Source of the DNA: Rhizopus arrhizus
Lineage: Eukaryota > Mucoromycota > Mucoromycetes > Mucorales > Rhizopodaceae
Assembly: GCA_024220505.1 (NCBI GenBank)
Contig: JAKZZE010000030.1
Span: 248,001-312,000, forward strand
Direction: 5' to 3'
DNA length: 64,000 bases
Shown here: piece after piece, positions 1 to 9,732 of the stretch
Layout of the letters: every line of letters begins with the position of its first letter
Position numbering within the stretch: the stretch's first letter is position 1
Position numbers and translations under genes: made by a program
The notes under the pieces: model-generated
What the model was told of the DNA's origin: nothing
Seen by the model: the letters and a program-made list of their open reading frames with translations, nothing else
Databases searched by the model: none

Positions 1-1
1 G

Positions 2-1186
2 GATGGCAGTCGTAGAATGGTATTAGATTACCGAAAACTTAATCAAATGACTGTATCAAATGCGTATCCCTTACCTTTGATTTCAGAATTGTTGGATTCG
101 TTGGGTGGTGCCAAGTTTTTCACTACGATGGATATGGCTTTCGGTTATTGGCAAGTCCCTATGGCTGAAGATTCGATAGAGAAGACTGGTTTCGTAACAA
201 AGAAAGGAATTTATGAATTCCTGGTCATGCCATTTGGATTGACATCTGCACCCTCTACTTTCCAAGCCATGATGAACTCCATCCTAGGTGAGTATATTGG
301 TAAGTTCTGCTTGGTGTTCATTGATGATGTGTTGATCTTTGGTGGTGATTCTTTGACGGAGCATAGTGTCTTGGTTGAAAAGGTGTTGATCAAGTGTAAA
401 GAAGCTGGTTTGAAACTGAAGAAGAAGAAATGTTCGTGGGGTCGGTCTTCAGTATCGTATTTGGGTCATGAAGTTACATCGGATGGTTTAAAGCCTAGTG
501 ATCACAATGTTAATAAGATCGTTAAGTTTGACACGCCCAAGAATGTTGGAGAAGTAAGGTCTTACCTTGGCTTGTGTAGCTATTACCGTGCGTTCTGTCC
601 AAATTTTGCAAGTGTGGCAGCTCCGTTACAGAAGTTGGTAAAGAAGAATGTGGCTTTTGTTTGGGGCGAAGAGCAAGAAACAAGTTTTAGGAGGTTTCAA
701 GAAATGTTGACGTCGCCTCCTTTGCTTTCGTACCCGGATAGAAGAAAGTACCAAGTGTTGTCCGTAGATGCATCGAAGTCTGGTTTAGGTGCAGTGCTTT
801 CACAAGTTACAGATCTGTATTCATTGGCGAATGAACAAGTTATATCGTATGCTTCAAGGTCATTACGTGGTGCTGAAACCAATTACGCGATCACACATTT
901 AGAAGCTCTTGCAGTTGTATGGGGTGTTCAGCATTATCGTCATTTCTTGTTAGGTCGCAAATTCGTCTTGATCACAGATCATTCTGCTTTGAGATATGTT
1001 TTTCAACCTGTCAAGTCTACCCCAAAATTGTCAAGATGGGCTGCCTGTTTGATGGAGTATGACTATATTTTGAGATATAGACCTGGTAATGCTAACCCAG
1101 CAGATGCGTTGTCAAGACTTCCAGTTGTAGAAAACGAACGAAATAGTGGGACTGACGAGCAAGATGAAACTCCTGAAGCGAATTGA
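2..1186 (+). CDS. Ty3/gypsy pol fragment: reverse transcriptase and RNase H (5' cut by window edge)
   Basis: Reverse transcriptase and RNase H of an LTR retrotransposon. The frame is open from base 2, so the first ATG (17) is probably internal and protease plus N-terminal RT lie outside the window. Seen: the VLDYRKLNQ motif at the start, the catalytic motif FIDDVLIF (about residue 100), YLGHEV and YLGLCSYYR of the RT thumb/connection, then RNase H with VDASKSGLGAVLSQ (first Asp), the SYASRSL region, and the closing DHSALRYV and NPADALSR motifs typical of Ty3. No stop or frameshift lies inside the frame. It ends at a TGA-free TGAGG context with the natural RNase H end, not joined to integrase, which is unusual because Ty3 pol is normally one polyprotein. 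Confidence 0.92.
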   Translation, partial: DGSRRMVLDYRKLNQMTVSNAYPLPLISELLDSLGGAKFFTTMDMAFGYWQVPMAEDSIEKTGFVTKKGIYEFLVMPFGLTSAPSTFQAMMNSILGEYIGKFCLVFIDDVLIFGGDSLTEHSVLVEKVLIKCKEAGLKLKKKKCSWGRSSVSYLGHEVTSDGLKPSDHNVNKIVKFDTPKNVGEVRSYLGLCSYYRAFCPNFASVAAPLQKLVKKNVAFVWGEEQETSFRRFQEMLTSPPLLSYPDRRKYQVLSVDASKSGLGAVLSQVTDLYSLANEQVISYASRSLRGAETNYAITHLEALAVVWGVQHYRHFLLGRKFVLITDHSALRYVFQPVKSTPKLSRWAACLMEYDYILRYRPGNANPADALSRLPVVENERNSGTDEQDETPEAN

Positions 1187-1515
1187 GGAAGTTTATTGGT
1201 GTTCATTAGATATATTTATAGATGTTAAAATTTTTTTTTGAAAAGGAGACGGAGGTTCTTTTGCACTCTTATCACTTTTTTTGGGCTTGCCTAATTTTAC
1301 CTTTATTTTTTTTACTTCATTCTTCCCCTTTTTATTTTGTTACAACCCTTCACTCTTGTTTATCTTTAATTGATCAAGGTTTCTTTGAATAAAAGTTTTT
1401 GTCCAGATCAACTATAGTGGTAGTGATTAGTCCTTAGCTCATCCTTGGGATAATCATATAAATATACAAGACTTCCCTTTCTTTTTATAATTCTACGGTT
1501 GGTATTTACTTCAAG
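1187..1515 (+). other. Non-coding spacer between RNase H and integrase ORFs
   Basis: About 329 bases with stops in all forward frames. It is T-rich, carries an AATAAA-like signal near 1388 and a TATA-like ATATAAATATAC stretch near 1456, and ends directly before the integrase ATG at 1516. No convincing GT-AG pair would join the RNase H frame to the integrase frame. It may be a separate promoter for the integrase ORF, a decayed linker, or an unrecognised intron. Confidence 0.5.
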
Positions 1516-2844
1516 ATGCCTATGTCTTTTGCATGGTTTGTGGCTATCTATCGTCACCTAGTTGATGGCACTTATCCTTCTGGTTGTACTGATGCTAATG
1601 AAAAAAGAAGAATTAAATATCAAGCCAAAAAGTACTTTGTCGATGGTGATCGCTTACTTGAGATGGGTACGGGAAGAGAAGTGGTTCATGAAGGGAATGC
1701 AGTGGAAATAATTCGAATGGTACATGGTGAAGGTCATTTGGGTGTTGTCAACACTGTCAAGAAATTGTTGTTAGGGTATGTGTGCACAGAAGCAAGAGAG
1801 ATTGTGGCTGAGGTGGTCAAAACTTGTGAAACATGCCAATTTCGTGCAAGAGTAGATCGTTCGCGGCACAATCCAGGTTACATTGTCAAGACGCCCCGAC
1901 ACCCCTTCTTCATGGTTGGTTGTGATGCGGTGGGTCCTCTTACTCAAACTGCTAGGGGTAACAAGTACATCCTAGTAGCCACTGATTACTTGACAAGATG
2001 GCCCATGGCTTTGGCTGTTCCTGAGATAAATGCGGTCACTACTCAAAAATTTTTGTATGATGAAATTGTAGCTCAGTACGGTGTCCCAAATTACCTGTTG
2101 ACTGATCGGGGAAGTAATTTTGTGGCAACGCTGGTCCATGAGTTTTTGGCGAAGATTGGTTGCAAGCACATTACTACCACTAGCTGGAGACCAAACTGTA
2201 ATGGTGCTTGTGAAAGATTGAATCAGACGCTGTGTAGAACGATTGCTAAATTAGCGCGTGATGAAGACAAGATCCATCAATGGGATAATTACATTGCGTC
2301 CGCTCTTTTAGCAATTAGAACGATGAAGAATTCGGCTACTGGCTTTACTCCTGCTTTTCTCTTGTATGGATATGAATTTATGACGCCAGTGATATGGATG
2401 GCTCCCAGAGAAGATTTCGTGGAAGACGATTGGGAGGAAACCATCAAGGAAAGGGCGATTATGATTCAAGAGAAATTGAAGGAAGCCAGGGAGCATGCGC
2501 GCATGAAGTCTGATGAAAAGAAGAAAAAGGAAAAAGCTGTGTACGATAGAACAGTTGGTTTTCGTAAGCAGTTTGAAGTAGGAGAAGAAGTGTTGATGAA
2601 GGACATGTTGCCTGCAAGCAAGTTTGCTGACAAGTGGATTGGTCCTTTCCGTGTGTTGAAAGTCAACAAAAATGGTACGTACCATTTAGTGGGCTCAAAT
2701 AGTCGGAAGCTCGACGGTGCCGTGAATGGCGATAAGTTGACTGCATTTCATAATGCAAAGTTGATGGTTCCTGATGTCACGGTGACAAGAGCTCAACAGC
2801 AGTTCAAGTCTTGGGTGGCAAGGTTTAGCACTGTGCCCAGTTAG
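1516..2844 (+). CDS. Ty3/gypsy integrase
   Basis: Integrase of the same retrotransposon, 442 residues. Seen: the H2C2 zinc-binding domain (HGEGHLGVV, then CETCQFR), the three catalytic positions of the DDE core (Asp in VGCDAVGPL, Asp in LLTDRGSNF, Glu in NGACERLNQ) and the C-terminal GPF/Y module (WIGPFRVLKVN, residues about 375-385). No chromodomain follows. The ORF starts with its own ATG in a region normally inside pol (residues YRHLVDGTYP are the usual linker before the H2C2 domain). It is intact, so the element is probably young, but only the 3' half is in the window. Confidence 0.92.
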   Translation: MPMSFAWFVAIYRHLVDGTYPSGCTDANEKRRIKYQAKKYFVDGDRLLEMGTGREVVHEGNAVEIIRMVHGEGHLGVVNTVKKLLLGYVCTEAREIVAEVVKTCETCQFRARVDRSRHNPGYIVKTPRHPFFMVGCDAVGPLTQTARGNKYILVATDYLTRWPMALAVPEINAVTTQKFLYDEIVAQYGVPNYLLTDRGSNFVATLVHEFLAKIGCKHITTTSWRPNCNGACERLNQTLCRTIAKLARDEDKIHQWDNYIASALLAIRTMKNSATGFTPAFLLYGYEFMTPVIWMAPREDFVEDDWEETIKERAIMIQEKLKEAREHARMKSDEKKKKEKAVYDRTVGFRKQFEVGEEVLMKDMLPASKFADKWIGPFRVLKVNKNGTYHLVGSNSRKLDGAVNGDKLTAFHNAKLMVPDVTVTRAQQQFKSWVARFSTVPS

Positions 2845-4495
2845 AAGAAAATCAAAGAAGATAAGCAAAGGCTAGGGGGGAGGTACATGACGAAGTCGGA
2901 TTTTGGTCGATGATCGCCTTTGATTCCTTTTTGATTTTTAAAGCTTATTTTGTATTCAAAAGATACTCCTTTTCATGGCGATTCGAATGGTATGCTTTTC
3001 GGTGTGGTTGGATAACTCTAACAGACGTTATTGAAGAAAATGTAAAAGAAAATAAGGGGAAAGGAAAATAATCAGCTTCACCGCATCGGGAATTGAAAAG
3101 ACACACGTCACAATTGGCCGACATTATTTTTCTTACCTATTATTTTCTATCCCTCATAGGATACATCAAGAAGACGATCTCTGGACGCATTATTCACCCA
3201 ATGTGCCAGCACACTAAACAGAAAAGAACACCATTAAAATCAACATGAAGACGAATACTCAATTGATACATCATATACTTTATTTATCAAAAATCACCAT
3301 AATCCTCTTTACAATTGTATATTTTCCCCAATTACCTTTATATTAATATGTATTCCAAAGTATCTATTGTTGTAAAGTAATAAACGAAAGGCTTTCTTCC
3401 CGCTAAAATTAATTTTGGGTGCCGAGTAAATTCTTTTTGCACGTTCAAGCAATTGAAGTCAAGAACTAGTTTATATTGTTAACTTTGTTGTTATTGTACA
3501 TTAATAGTCTTTACAGTCTTCTATTAATTGGTTTCTGTTATCACTTCACCGTATAGCGAAACTAGACATAACATACATATTTTCAACTGTCAATACATGA
3601 CAGGTGACTGGTAATCGTGGGCGATAAACTCAACTCGGTTCGGGGACATGTTTAAGCGAAGCTCTTTGGGAAATATGATTGGCTGAGAAGTTTATAGTGG
3701 GAAGCGGCTATGGTTGACACCAGCTGAAGGAGAACCCCGGAGTTGATCAGGTGACCTGCAACTTGCTGGCGGAGCTCAAGTGAATTGATGGCCATATACA
3801 GTTGGGGTGCACTTTCCTTTTTGTCGGTTAGGTTCTAGGTTTAGCTGGGTGGTTCGATGTATTGTGTGCTTCTTCCGATGACATTTGCTCAGATCATATT
3901 TTTGTTCCTTTACTTTCTTCCGTTGGATGTTTCTCTTGTCTGATGTTTTTTTTATTTTCCTTTCTTATCCTCGGTTACCCTCGTCAATGTTCTGACATGT
4001 TTTTATTTTTTTTTTACTCATCCTCTGTTAATACTTTATGCGCTTGCAAAAGTATATAAAGACTAATAATTTGTTATGAAATAAAGATATCGAAAAATCG
4101 ACCTATTTTTTTATTTTATTTTTTCTTTTGGAATAATCAAAGTTCTCTCTAAAACCTTTGTTTATTCACTCACTCTCTTATAACGTACACTTGCCTTTAT
4201 CTATTTGGTGGTTCTCTTATTATTCTGGTACCAATTGCTCGAAGTAGGTTTTTTCAGTCGGCCTAGGTTCTCGTTCGAATTGAAGTGAATTAATAGAAAA
4301 TCAAATAGGCAACTTAGTTGATATATCTTTTACCGTCTTAATCAAGTCCTTCAAAAAAGTATATCTTCTCCCTTAGTACATTATCATACAATTATATTTT
4401 ACGGGTTATTACAGCTAAATGCCTAAAAATGGGGATTTCCTAATAAGGAAATTGAAAATTTTAAAGTCCGACGGCAGCAAAGTTACAATTAACCT
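2845..4495 (+). other. Polypurine tract, probable 3' LTR, then unassigned AT-rich DNA
   Basis: A purine-rich tract (AAGGCTAGGGGGGAGG, 2868-2883) lies 24 bases after the integrase stop, the normal place for the plus-strand primer of a Ty3 element, so the 3' LTR should begin at about 2885-2890. A TATA-like block near 3345 and AATAAA near 3379 fit an LTR promoter and poly(A) signal. The right LTR edge cannot be fixed because the 5' LTR is outside the window. 3600-4495 shows no credible gene. A GC-richer patch (3610-3850) and a poly(A)-signal-like end near 4078 hint at another retroelement tail. Confidence 0.5.
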
Positions 4496-4868
4496 CTTCT
4501 ACCTTCCACTCGCCCATCACCACCTCCATCTCCATCCTCTCTTGGTTTGCCTCTTGGTCTCCATGGTTCATCTCCTTCTGGTACGTCTCCCTCTGGTTCC
4601 TCTGGTCCTCCTGGTTCTTCCAACTCGTTATTCACTCCGTTAACTATTCACATGTACATCGGTCAGCTCCCTACTCGTAAAGCTCCTGGTGCTGATCACA
4701 TCAAGGCCGAGATGCTCAAGCCGATCAGTACTGACCTCTCCCACTTGCTATCTTGGTTCTTTTCCTTGTGCTGTCAATGGTCCTACGTTCCTTCTCTCTG
4801 GCGGCATGCTCAAGTCTATCCGATCTTCAAGAAAGGTGATCCTTCGCTGCCGTCTAATTATCGACCTA

Positions 4869-5079
4869 CAGTGGGTGGACTAATTGTCCCAGTGTTTCAA
4901 CTTTTTTTACTTTTGACACTGTAACTCGACCAATTCTTAGGCTATACCATTAGTCTTATACTCATTAGAAAGGTCACACTTCGTGCTACAAAATATCAAA
5001 GAACCGTTGCTCGGAGATTACACAGTCTGAGTTAATCAGCAATAGAAAAAAAACACCGCACTGGGACAATTTTTCCGCT
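4869..5079 (+). repeat. Left terminal inverted repeat of the Tc1-type element
   Basis: 211-bp repeat matching the reverse complement of 6331-6541 with small differences near 4899-4906. It contains a 13-base sequence AATTGTCCCAGTG at 4882-4894 and its exact reverse complement CACTGGGACAATT at 5059-5071, so each end carries an outer and an inner copy of a probable transposase site in opposite orientation. Confidence 0.9.
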
Positions 5080-5282
5080 ACCTGCTTATTTTGCAATGTG
5101 TTCTAAACATCGCCTACTTATCGATCATAAATCACCGGAACTAATATATCAGTCTTATATATGATAATATATGACTCATATCTTTAATTTAAAGTATAAA
5201 TAGCTTCACATTATCCTTTTTTTGTTACAATATTCTTAGTCTCTTTCTATACTGCACTTCTTACGACTTTGTCCTGCATCAA

Positions 5283-6314
5283 ATGACTCTTACTATAAGC
5301 AAATCTGTTCAAAAACAAATCCAAATGTTTTTGGCTAGTAACATAACATATGAACAAGTTATGGAACGCATTTCCGGATTGAAAAAGTCAACTTTAGGTA
5401 GGTATGCGAACAAGTTTTTTCCAAATCGAATGAAGGCAACCCCTGGTAGAAGAGCAACTATTGGTGAAACTACCAAGTCATACATCCGTATACAAATAAT
5501 AAAGGATGAATTCAGGACAGCCAAAGCAGTACATCAATATCTGAATGGTTTGGTGTATGCTATTAGTTATTTTAGAGTCTTGAAGCTTCTTAAAAGTATG
5601 AAATTCAGAGCTAAAATCAAAGCGAAGAAGCCTCTGCTCAGTAAACAGCACAAGGAACGACATTTAGCATGGGCTATGGCCCACAAAGACTGGACAACCG
5701 ATGACTGGAGGCGTATAATGTTTAGTGATGAGACTAAAGTCAATGTTTTTGGATCAGACGGTTGCAAGTACTACTGGAGTCGACCAGAGGATGTATTGCA
5801 GCCTCATCACTTAGATCTTACAGTTAAAGGCAGCCAAGAAAGTGTCATGGTATGGGGTTGTATTACTTATGATGGCCCTGGGTATGCTTGTTGGATATAT
5901 GACGGAACTATGAAAGCTGTGGATTATGTAAATATCTTGGAAACTACACTTATGGACAGCCTAAAGTACTATAGATACAATCCTGAGGATATGTACTTTC
6001 AACAAGATAAGGATCCTGAGCACACTTCGAAGCTTGCTAAGCAATGGTTTGTGCATAATAGCTTCAAGAGTGATCATATCTTTAGCTGGCCAGCCCAAAG
6101 TATCGATTTAAACCCTATTGAACACGTATGGCATCACCTTAAACTCAAGCTGAGTGTATATGACATTAAGACTAAAGGAGTACATGAGTTATGGGAAAAA
6201 ATAGAAAAAGAATGGAATACTTTTACAGTGGATGACTGTAGAAGATATATAGATAGCATGACTGATCGTTGTAAAGCACCTATTAATGCTAAAGGGGGAC
6301 ATATCCGTTATTAA
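5283..6314 (+). CDS. Tc1/mariner-family transposase
   Basis: 343-residue DDE transposase that cuts and pastes the surrounding element. Seen: an N-terminal helix-turn-helix region (residues 5-75), first catalytic Asp in MFSDETKVNVFG, the WGCITYDGPG strand typical of the family, second Asp in MYFQQDKDPEHTS, and the last acid in WPAQSIDLNPIEHVW. 37 residues separate the second Asp from the Glu by my count, so this is a DD37E-type variant rather than the common DD34E. The DKDPEH sequence replaces the usual DNAPCH. No stop or frameshift. Promoter and terminator presumably lie in the flanking 200 bases on each side. Confidence 0.93.
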   Translation: MTLTISKSVQKQIQMFLASNITYEQVMERISGLKKSTLGRYANKFFPNRMKATPGRRATIGETTKSYIRIQIIKDEFRTAKAVHQYLNGLVYAISYFRVLKLLKSMKFRAKIKAKKPLLSKQHKERHLAWAMAHKDWTTDDWRRIMFSDETKVNVFGSDGCKYYWSRPEDVLQPHHLDLTVKGSQESVMVWGCITYDGPGYACWIYDGTMKAVDYVNILETTLMDSLKYYRYNPEDMYFQQDKDPEHTSKLAKQWFVHNSFKSDHIFSWPAQSIDLNPIEHVWHHLKLKLSVYDIKTKGVHELWEKIEKEWNTFTVDDCRRYIDSMTDRCKAPINAKGGHIRY

Positions 6315-6330
6315 ATAAAATTTATGTTCA

Positions 6331-6541
6331 AGCGGAAAAATTGTCCCAGTGCGGTGTTTTTTTTCTATTGCTGATTAACTCAGACTGTGTAATCTCCGAG
6401 CAACGGTTCTTTGATATTTTGTAGCACGAAGTGTGACCTTTCTAATGAGTATAAGACTAATGGTATAGCCTAAGAATTGGTCGAGTTACAGTGTCAAAAG
6501 TAAAAAATCTTGAAACACTGGGACAATTAGTCCACCCACTG
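6331..6541 (-). repeat. Right terminal inverted repeat of the Tc1-type element
   Basis: Reverse-complement partner of 4869-5079, starting 16 bases after the transposase stop and running to the TA duplication at 6542-6543. Confidence 0.9.
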
Positions 6542-8451
6542 TATCTCACTAACCTCGGTGTTTAGAAAGCTCCTTGAGCTTAGTCTTGCTCCATGGCTCG
6601 CCTCGGTGTCGCCTCGACTTGATCTGGCTCAAGGTGGCTTTCGTCCTCGTCGCTCAGCTCTTGATCAAGCCCTATGCCTTCATGAGCTGATGCAGTCCTA
6701 CTATCGTCGATCTCATCGTTTTCCTGTGGTGGCATTCCTGGATATCAAGTCGGCCTACGATACTGTCGACCGGCGTGTTATCTGGGATGCTCTCTCTCGT
6801 TCTGGTGCTGGTTCGTCTCCTTGTCTGCCTCTCTTGGTCCATCTTTTTGATGATGTCTCGGTATCTGTCTTGGTGTCTAATCACTCGTCCGCTCCTTTTT
6901 CTCCTGTCACCGGTGTCTTGCAAGGTTCTGTCCTCAGTCCTCACTTGTACTCGGTGTACATCAACACATTACCTGCTCTCCTTCGTCAAGTCGCTGCTCC
7001 TGCCACCCATTTGGTTCCCTCTTCTGGTTCTGCTGATGCTGGTATGGTCCCAGTGAACTCTCTCCTCTTTGCTGACGATGTCGCAGTCATTGGCTCGGCA
7101 AAGTCAGTCAAAGAGATGCTCAAGCTCTGTGAGGATCACTCGCTGTCTCTTGGCTATCGATGGAATCCTCTGAAGTGCGCGGTGCTCAACCACCCCACTT
7201 CCTCTTCATCATCATCTGGTTCAACCCAATTAAGCCTCTATGGTACTTCTCTGCCCTTGGTCGACAAGTTCGTATACCTTGGTATGCCTTTTGTCAAGAC
7301 TGGTCTCTCTGCTGCTTCGGTGCTTCCTCTTCGTTCTCCTGGTGTCCTTCAACTGATGGGAATTCTTAACAAGATTGGCGTGAATCGTCAAGGCTTTTCT
7401 CTTCTCTTGTGTGCTCGGATCTATGCTACCTTTGTCAGACCCAAGTTCGAGTACGGCCTTGCGATCTCAAAGTTTACCACTGCTCAAGCCAAAGAAATTG
7501 ACCGCTTACAAGACCGATGCCTTCGTATGATGGTCGGTGGTCATGCCACCTCCTCTACGTTGGTTATCAAACATATGACAACCTTGCCGTCTATGCACCA
7601 CCGCATAGATGTGCTTACAACTCGTTTCTGCCTTCGTGCTCGCTCGCTTCCTGGTTCTTGCCTGCTGTCTCTGCTATCAACCACGCTACCTGTCTCACGT
7701 ATCAAGGTCCATCTTGACAAGAATCCGCTCTTCTTGGGTTTGCCTTCTCCTCCTCCGTCCTCCGATGCTCGGCTCAAGTCCTTCTTTCGCCAGTATCGTG
7801 AGCGTCAAGTCACATCCATTGTCACCTCCACTACCCAGGTTCTCTTACGCGCATGTCGCCCTGCTCTGGTGGTTGATCCCATCTTATGCGTTCCTGCTAC
7901 TCGTGCAGAACGCTCTCTCTTGGTTCGTTGGCGTCTTGGCTGGCTGCCAGGTAAGCCTGAAGACTGTCCTTGTGGACGTGATCGTCACTCTCGCCGTCAC
8001 TTTCTAGAGTGCGATCTTATCCCGTCTTTCCTTTGGTCTGACCTTCCTCGCTGTCCTCCTGGGTCTTATCCCATTGACTTTGCTCTTTCCTCGTTGCCTC
8101 TTGGTCGCTCAGCTCGCTGTCCTCCTTGGTGGTCATCACTCCTATTGATGCTTTCGCATATCCAACGTCTCTGTCGTCCTGATAGGAATCTTCCTATTGA
8201 CTCTTCTCCTGGTGCCTTATGGTATTCAAGTTCTTCTCGTCACCCTGACTGAAACCCTTCTTTGTCTGTCTCCTGCTGATCCCCCACGGAAGTAAAGCCA
8301 TCAAAGTTCCTTGCCGTTGGGTTGTGACAGTAGGTCAGCTAAGTTGTGGAAGTAGGCAGTCAATCTCATCTTTTTTCTCTATCTTTTTTTTGGAGTTTTT
8401 CTGTTTCTCAGGCTCCTTTTTTTGTATCTTATTCTCTTTTTTTGTACTTGA

Positions 8452-8481
8452 AGATGCAATAATGACTTTTTAGTCGCCTGC
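8452..8481 (+). other. Conserved 3' UTR stem-loop of the LINE family
   Basis: In the 3' UTR of copies A, B, C and E a GCA...GACT-TTTT-AGTC...TGC arrangement is conserved (here 8452-8481; also near 15541-15570, 20394-20423 and 32718-32747). GACT pairs with AGTC across a T loop, and outer GCA pairs with TGC. A structure of this kind near the 3' end is what stringent-type LINE reverse transcriptases bind; the role here is inferred. Confidence 0.5.
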
Positions 8482-8721
8482 AAATATCTTCCTATTAAAT
8501 AAAAACAAAATCTTTAACCTGAGCTAAGCGACCACCTTTCTTTCGCTCTTCCGACCGTTACACAAGGTATAGTACGCGTAATCAACTTTGAACCCAAATA
8601 TCTCTGCGAATACGATACATCCATCCACCGTTTTAACACCAAAATAATCGTCGTATTTTTCTCTACAAACTATATTTTTTTCAACTCGATTGCTCTATTT
8701 TCATCATTTTCGACATTTCCC

Positions 8722-9732
8722 ATGTCTCAACAATCTGGCTCCCCCATTTCGCTCATCTCGCAAGATGGAGTTGCAAATGTCAACATTACAAACCCTTCTG
8801 ACATGCAACAAGCTTTGCAATATTTATTGCACAACTTCCAAACCCTCCAGCAACGTGTTTCAACACACGATGACTTGTTTGCTGAACTGACTGCTTTACG
8901 CAGTGAAAACGCTACTCTGAAGGCGAAAATCGCCTCACTCGAATCTCAACTCTCCGCTGGCGCTGACGTCAACAGTTCTTCCGCTTTTTCCTCTTTGGCT
9001 TCCGACCCGGCATCCATACGTGCGCCCCAAAATGCACCCCAAATGAACAAAGTAACCTATAGTGCTATTGCTGCCAAGGCTGCTGCTACTGCTACTGCTA
9101 CTATCCCCTCTCGTCGCCCACCTAGCAAGAAGCGTAAGCTTGCTGCTAGTCGTACATTTATGCCAGTTGATCCTTCTGCTCCTCGTGGATTCGAGTACTT
9201 GTACTTGAATCGCAACCGCAAGCTGTCCCGTTCTGAAGTTCGCAGAAACCTCCGTTTGCTTGGTCTTGATCTTTCCCGTGTCTTGGACATCTGCTTCCCT
9301 GGCCCCAAGGTCATTGGTCTCTTGGTCCACGTTCAATACAAAGAAGAGGTGATCTCTCTTCTATCCACAGCCAAGGTTCCGTTGGTTGACGGTTTTGATC
9401 CATTGGATCCTGTCCACTTGGCGGATCCTGAGCTCCAGCATCTTTCATCGGCTGACAAGGCTAATGAATGTGCTGAGCTGCAGTTCACTCGCTGCTCCCG
9501 TGCTCTCTCTCGTCTTGGTGCCGGCCGTGCTCACCTGGTGGGTCCCATAGGTAAGTACTTTTGTTCTAAGGGTTGGATCGATGACGACTCTTTGAGTCAG
9601 ATTCTGTCCTCCCTTCCCCCTTCCTCTTTTGCTTCTCGTGGTCGTGACCCAGGCGCTGCTTTCCGTGGTGACACGGTCATGTCAGATGCTTTGGTCTCTG
9701 ATTCCGCTAGTGCTGGATCACACTCATTATGA
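8722..9732 (+). CDS. LINE ORF1 protein, copy B
   Basis: 336-residue ORF1-type nucleic-acid chaperone candidate. Residues about 30-75 form a Leu-rich heptad stretch (LHNFQTLQQRV ... LRSENATLKAKIASLESQL), a likely coiled-coil for trimerisation. Residues about 125-145 hold a basic cluster RRPPSKKRKLAASR that looks like a nuclear localisation or RNA-binding patch. The conserved part FEYLYLNRNRKLSRSEVRRN to KVPLVDGFDPLDP follows. No CCHC zinc knuckles are present. The stop overlaps the ORF2 start (ATGA, 9729-9732), which points to termination-reinitiation. Confidence 0.88.
   Translation: MSQQSGSPISLISQDGVANVNITNPSDMQQALQYLLHNFQTLQQRVSTHDDLFAELTALRSENATLKAKIASLESQLSAGADVNSSSAFSSLASDPASIRAPQNAPQMNKVTYSAIAAKAAATATATIPSRRPPSKKRKLAASRTFMPVDPSAPRGFEYLYLNRNRKLSRSEVRRNLRLLGLDLSRVLDICFPGPKVIGLLVHVQYKEEVISLLSTAKVPLVDGFDPLDPVHLADPELQHLSSADKANECAELQFTRCSRALSRLGAGRAHLVGPIGKYFCSKGWIDDDSLSQILSSLPPSSFASRGRDPGAAFRGDTVMSDALVSDSASAGSHSL

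Larger units (their letters stand above)
4869..6541 (+). mobile_element. Complete Tc1/mariner-type DNA transposon inserted in LINE copy A
   Basis: 1673 bp flanked by TA at 4867-4868 and 6542-6543, the Tc1/mariner target duplication. Ends are long inverted repeats of about 211 bp (4869-5079 and 6331-6541) that differ at only a few bases by eye. The outer tips read CAGTGGGTGGACTAATTGTC. One intact transposase ORF lies inside. Removing the insert plus one TA restores the frame of the host LINE, proving insertion after the LINE. Near-identical ends and an intact ORF suggest recent activity. Confidence 0.95.
4496..8252 (+). pseudogene. LINE ORF2 fragment, copy A (reverse transcriptase)
   Basis: RT and C-terminal part of ORF2, in two blocks 4496-4866 and 6544-8252. 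Seen: QLPTRKAPGADHIKAEML (RT motif 0/1), YPIFKKGDPSLPSNYRP cut at the Pro-Ile codon boundary by the DNA transposon, FLDIKSAYDTVDR (motif A, catalytic Asp), GVLQGSVLSPHLY (motif B), LLFADDVAVIGS (motif C), and a C-terminal Cys-His knuckle (CPCG ... HFLEC). No RNase H. The second block alone is open for 564 residues. The endonuclease is absent, so the copy cannot be autonomous. Confidence 0.9.
4496..8531 (+). mobile_element. LINE copy A (5'-truncated, split by Tc1 element)
   Basis: Non-LTR retrotransposon copy, same family as copies B, C and E. Homology starts abruptly near 4496, inside ORF2 between endonuclease and RT, so about half the element is missing at the 5' end. The body is interrupted by the Tc1-type element at 4869-6541; if the insert and one TA are ignored, the RT frame reads through. 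The 3' UTR (8253-8531) ends AATAAAAACAAAATC... AGCTAAGCGA with no long poly(A) tail, identical to copies B and C, and is followed after about 19 bases by the 5' end of copy B. Confidence 0.88.

Noticed and set aside
3600..3850. GC-richer patch as an rRNA or tRNA gene
   Set aside because: No rRNA motif recognised and no box A/box B pair at tRNA spacing.
6672..6944. Minus-strand and alternate-frame ORFs over LINE copies (also 8935-9336, 9597-9986, 13798-14031, 16687-17076 and plus-frame shadows)
   Set aside because: They recur in every copy only because the sense frame is conserved; Arg-rich composition is typical of antisense reading.
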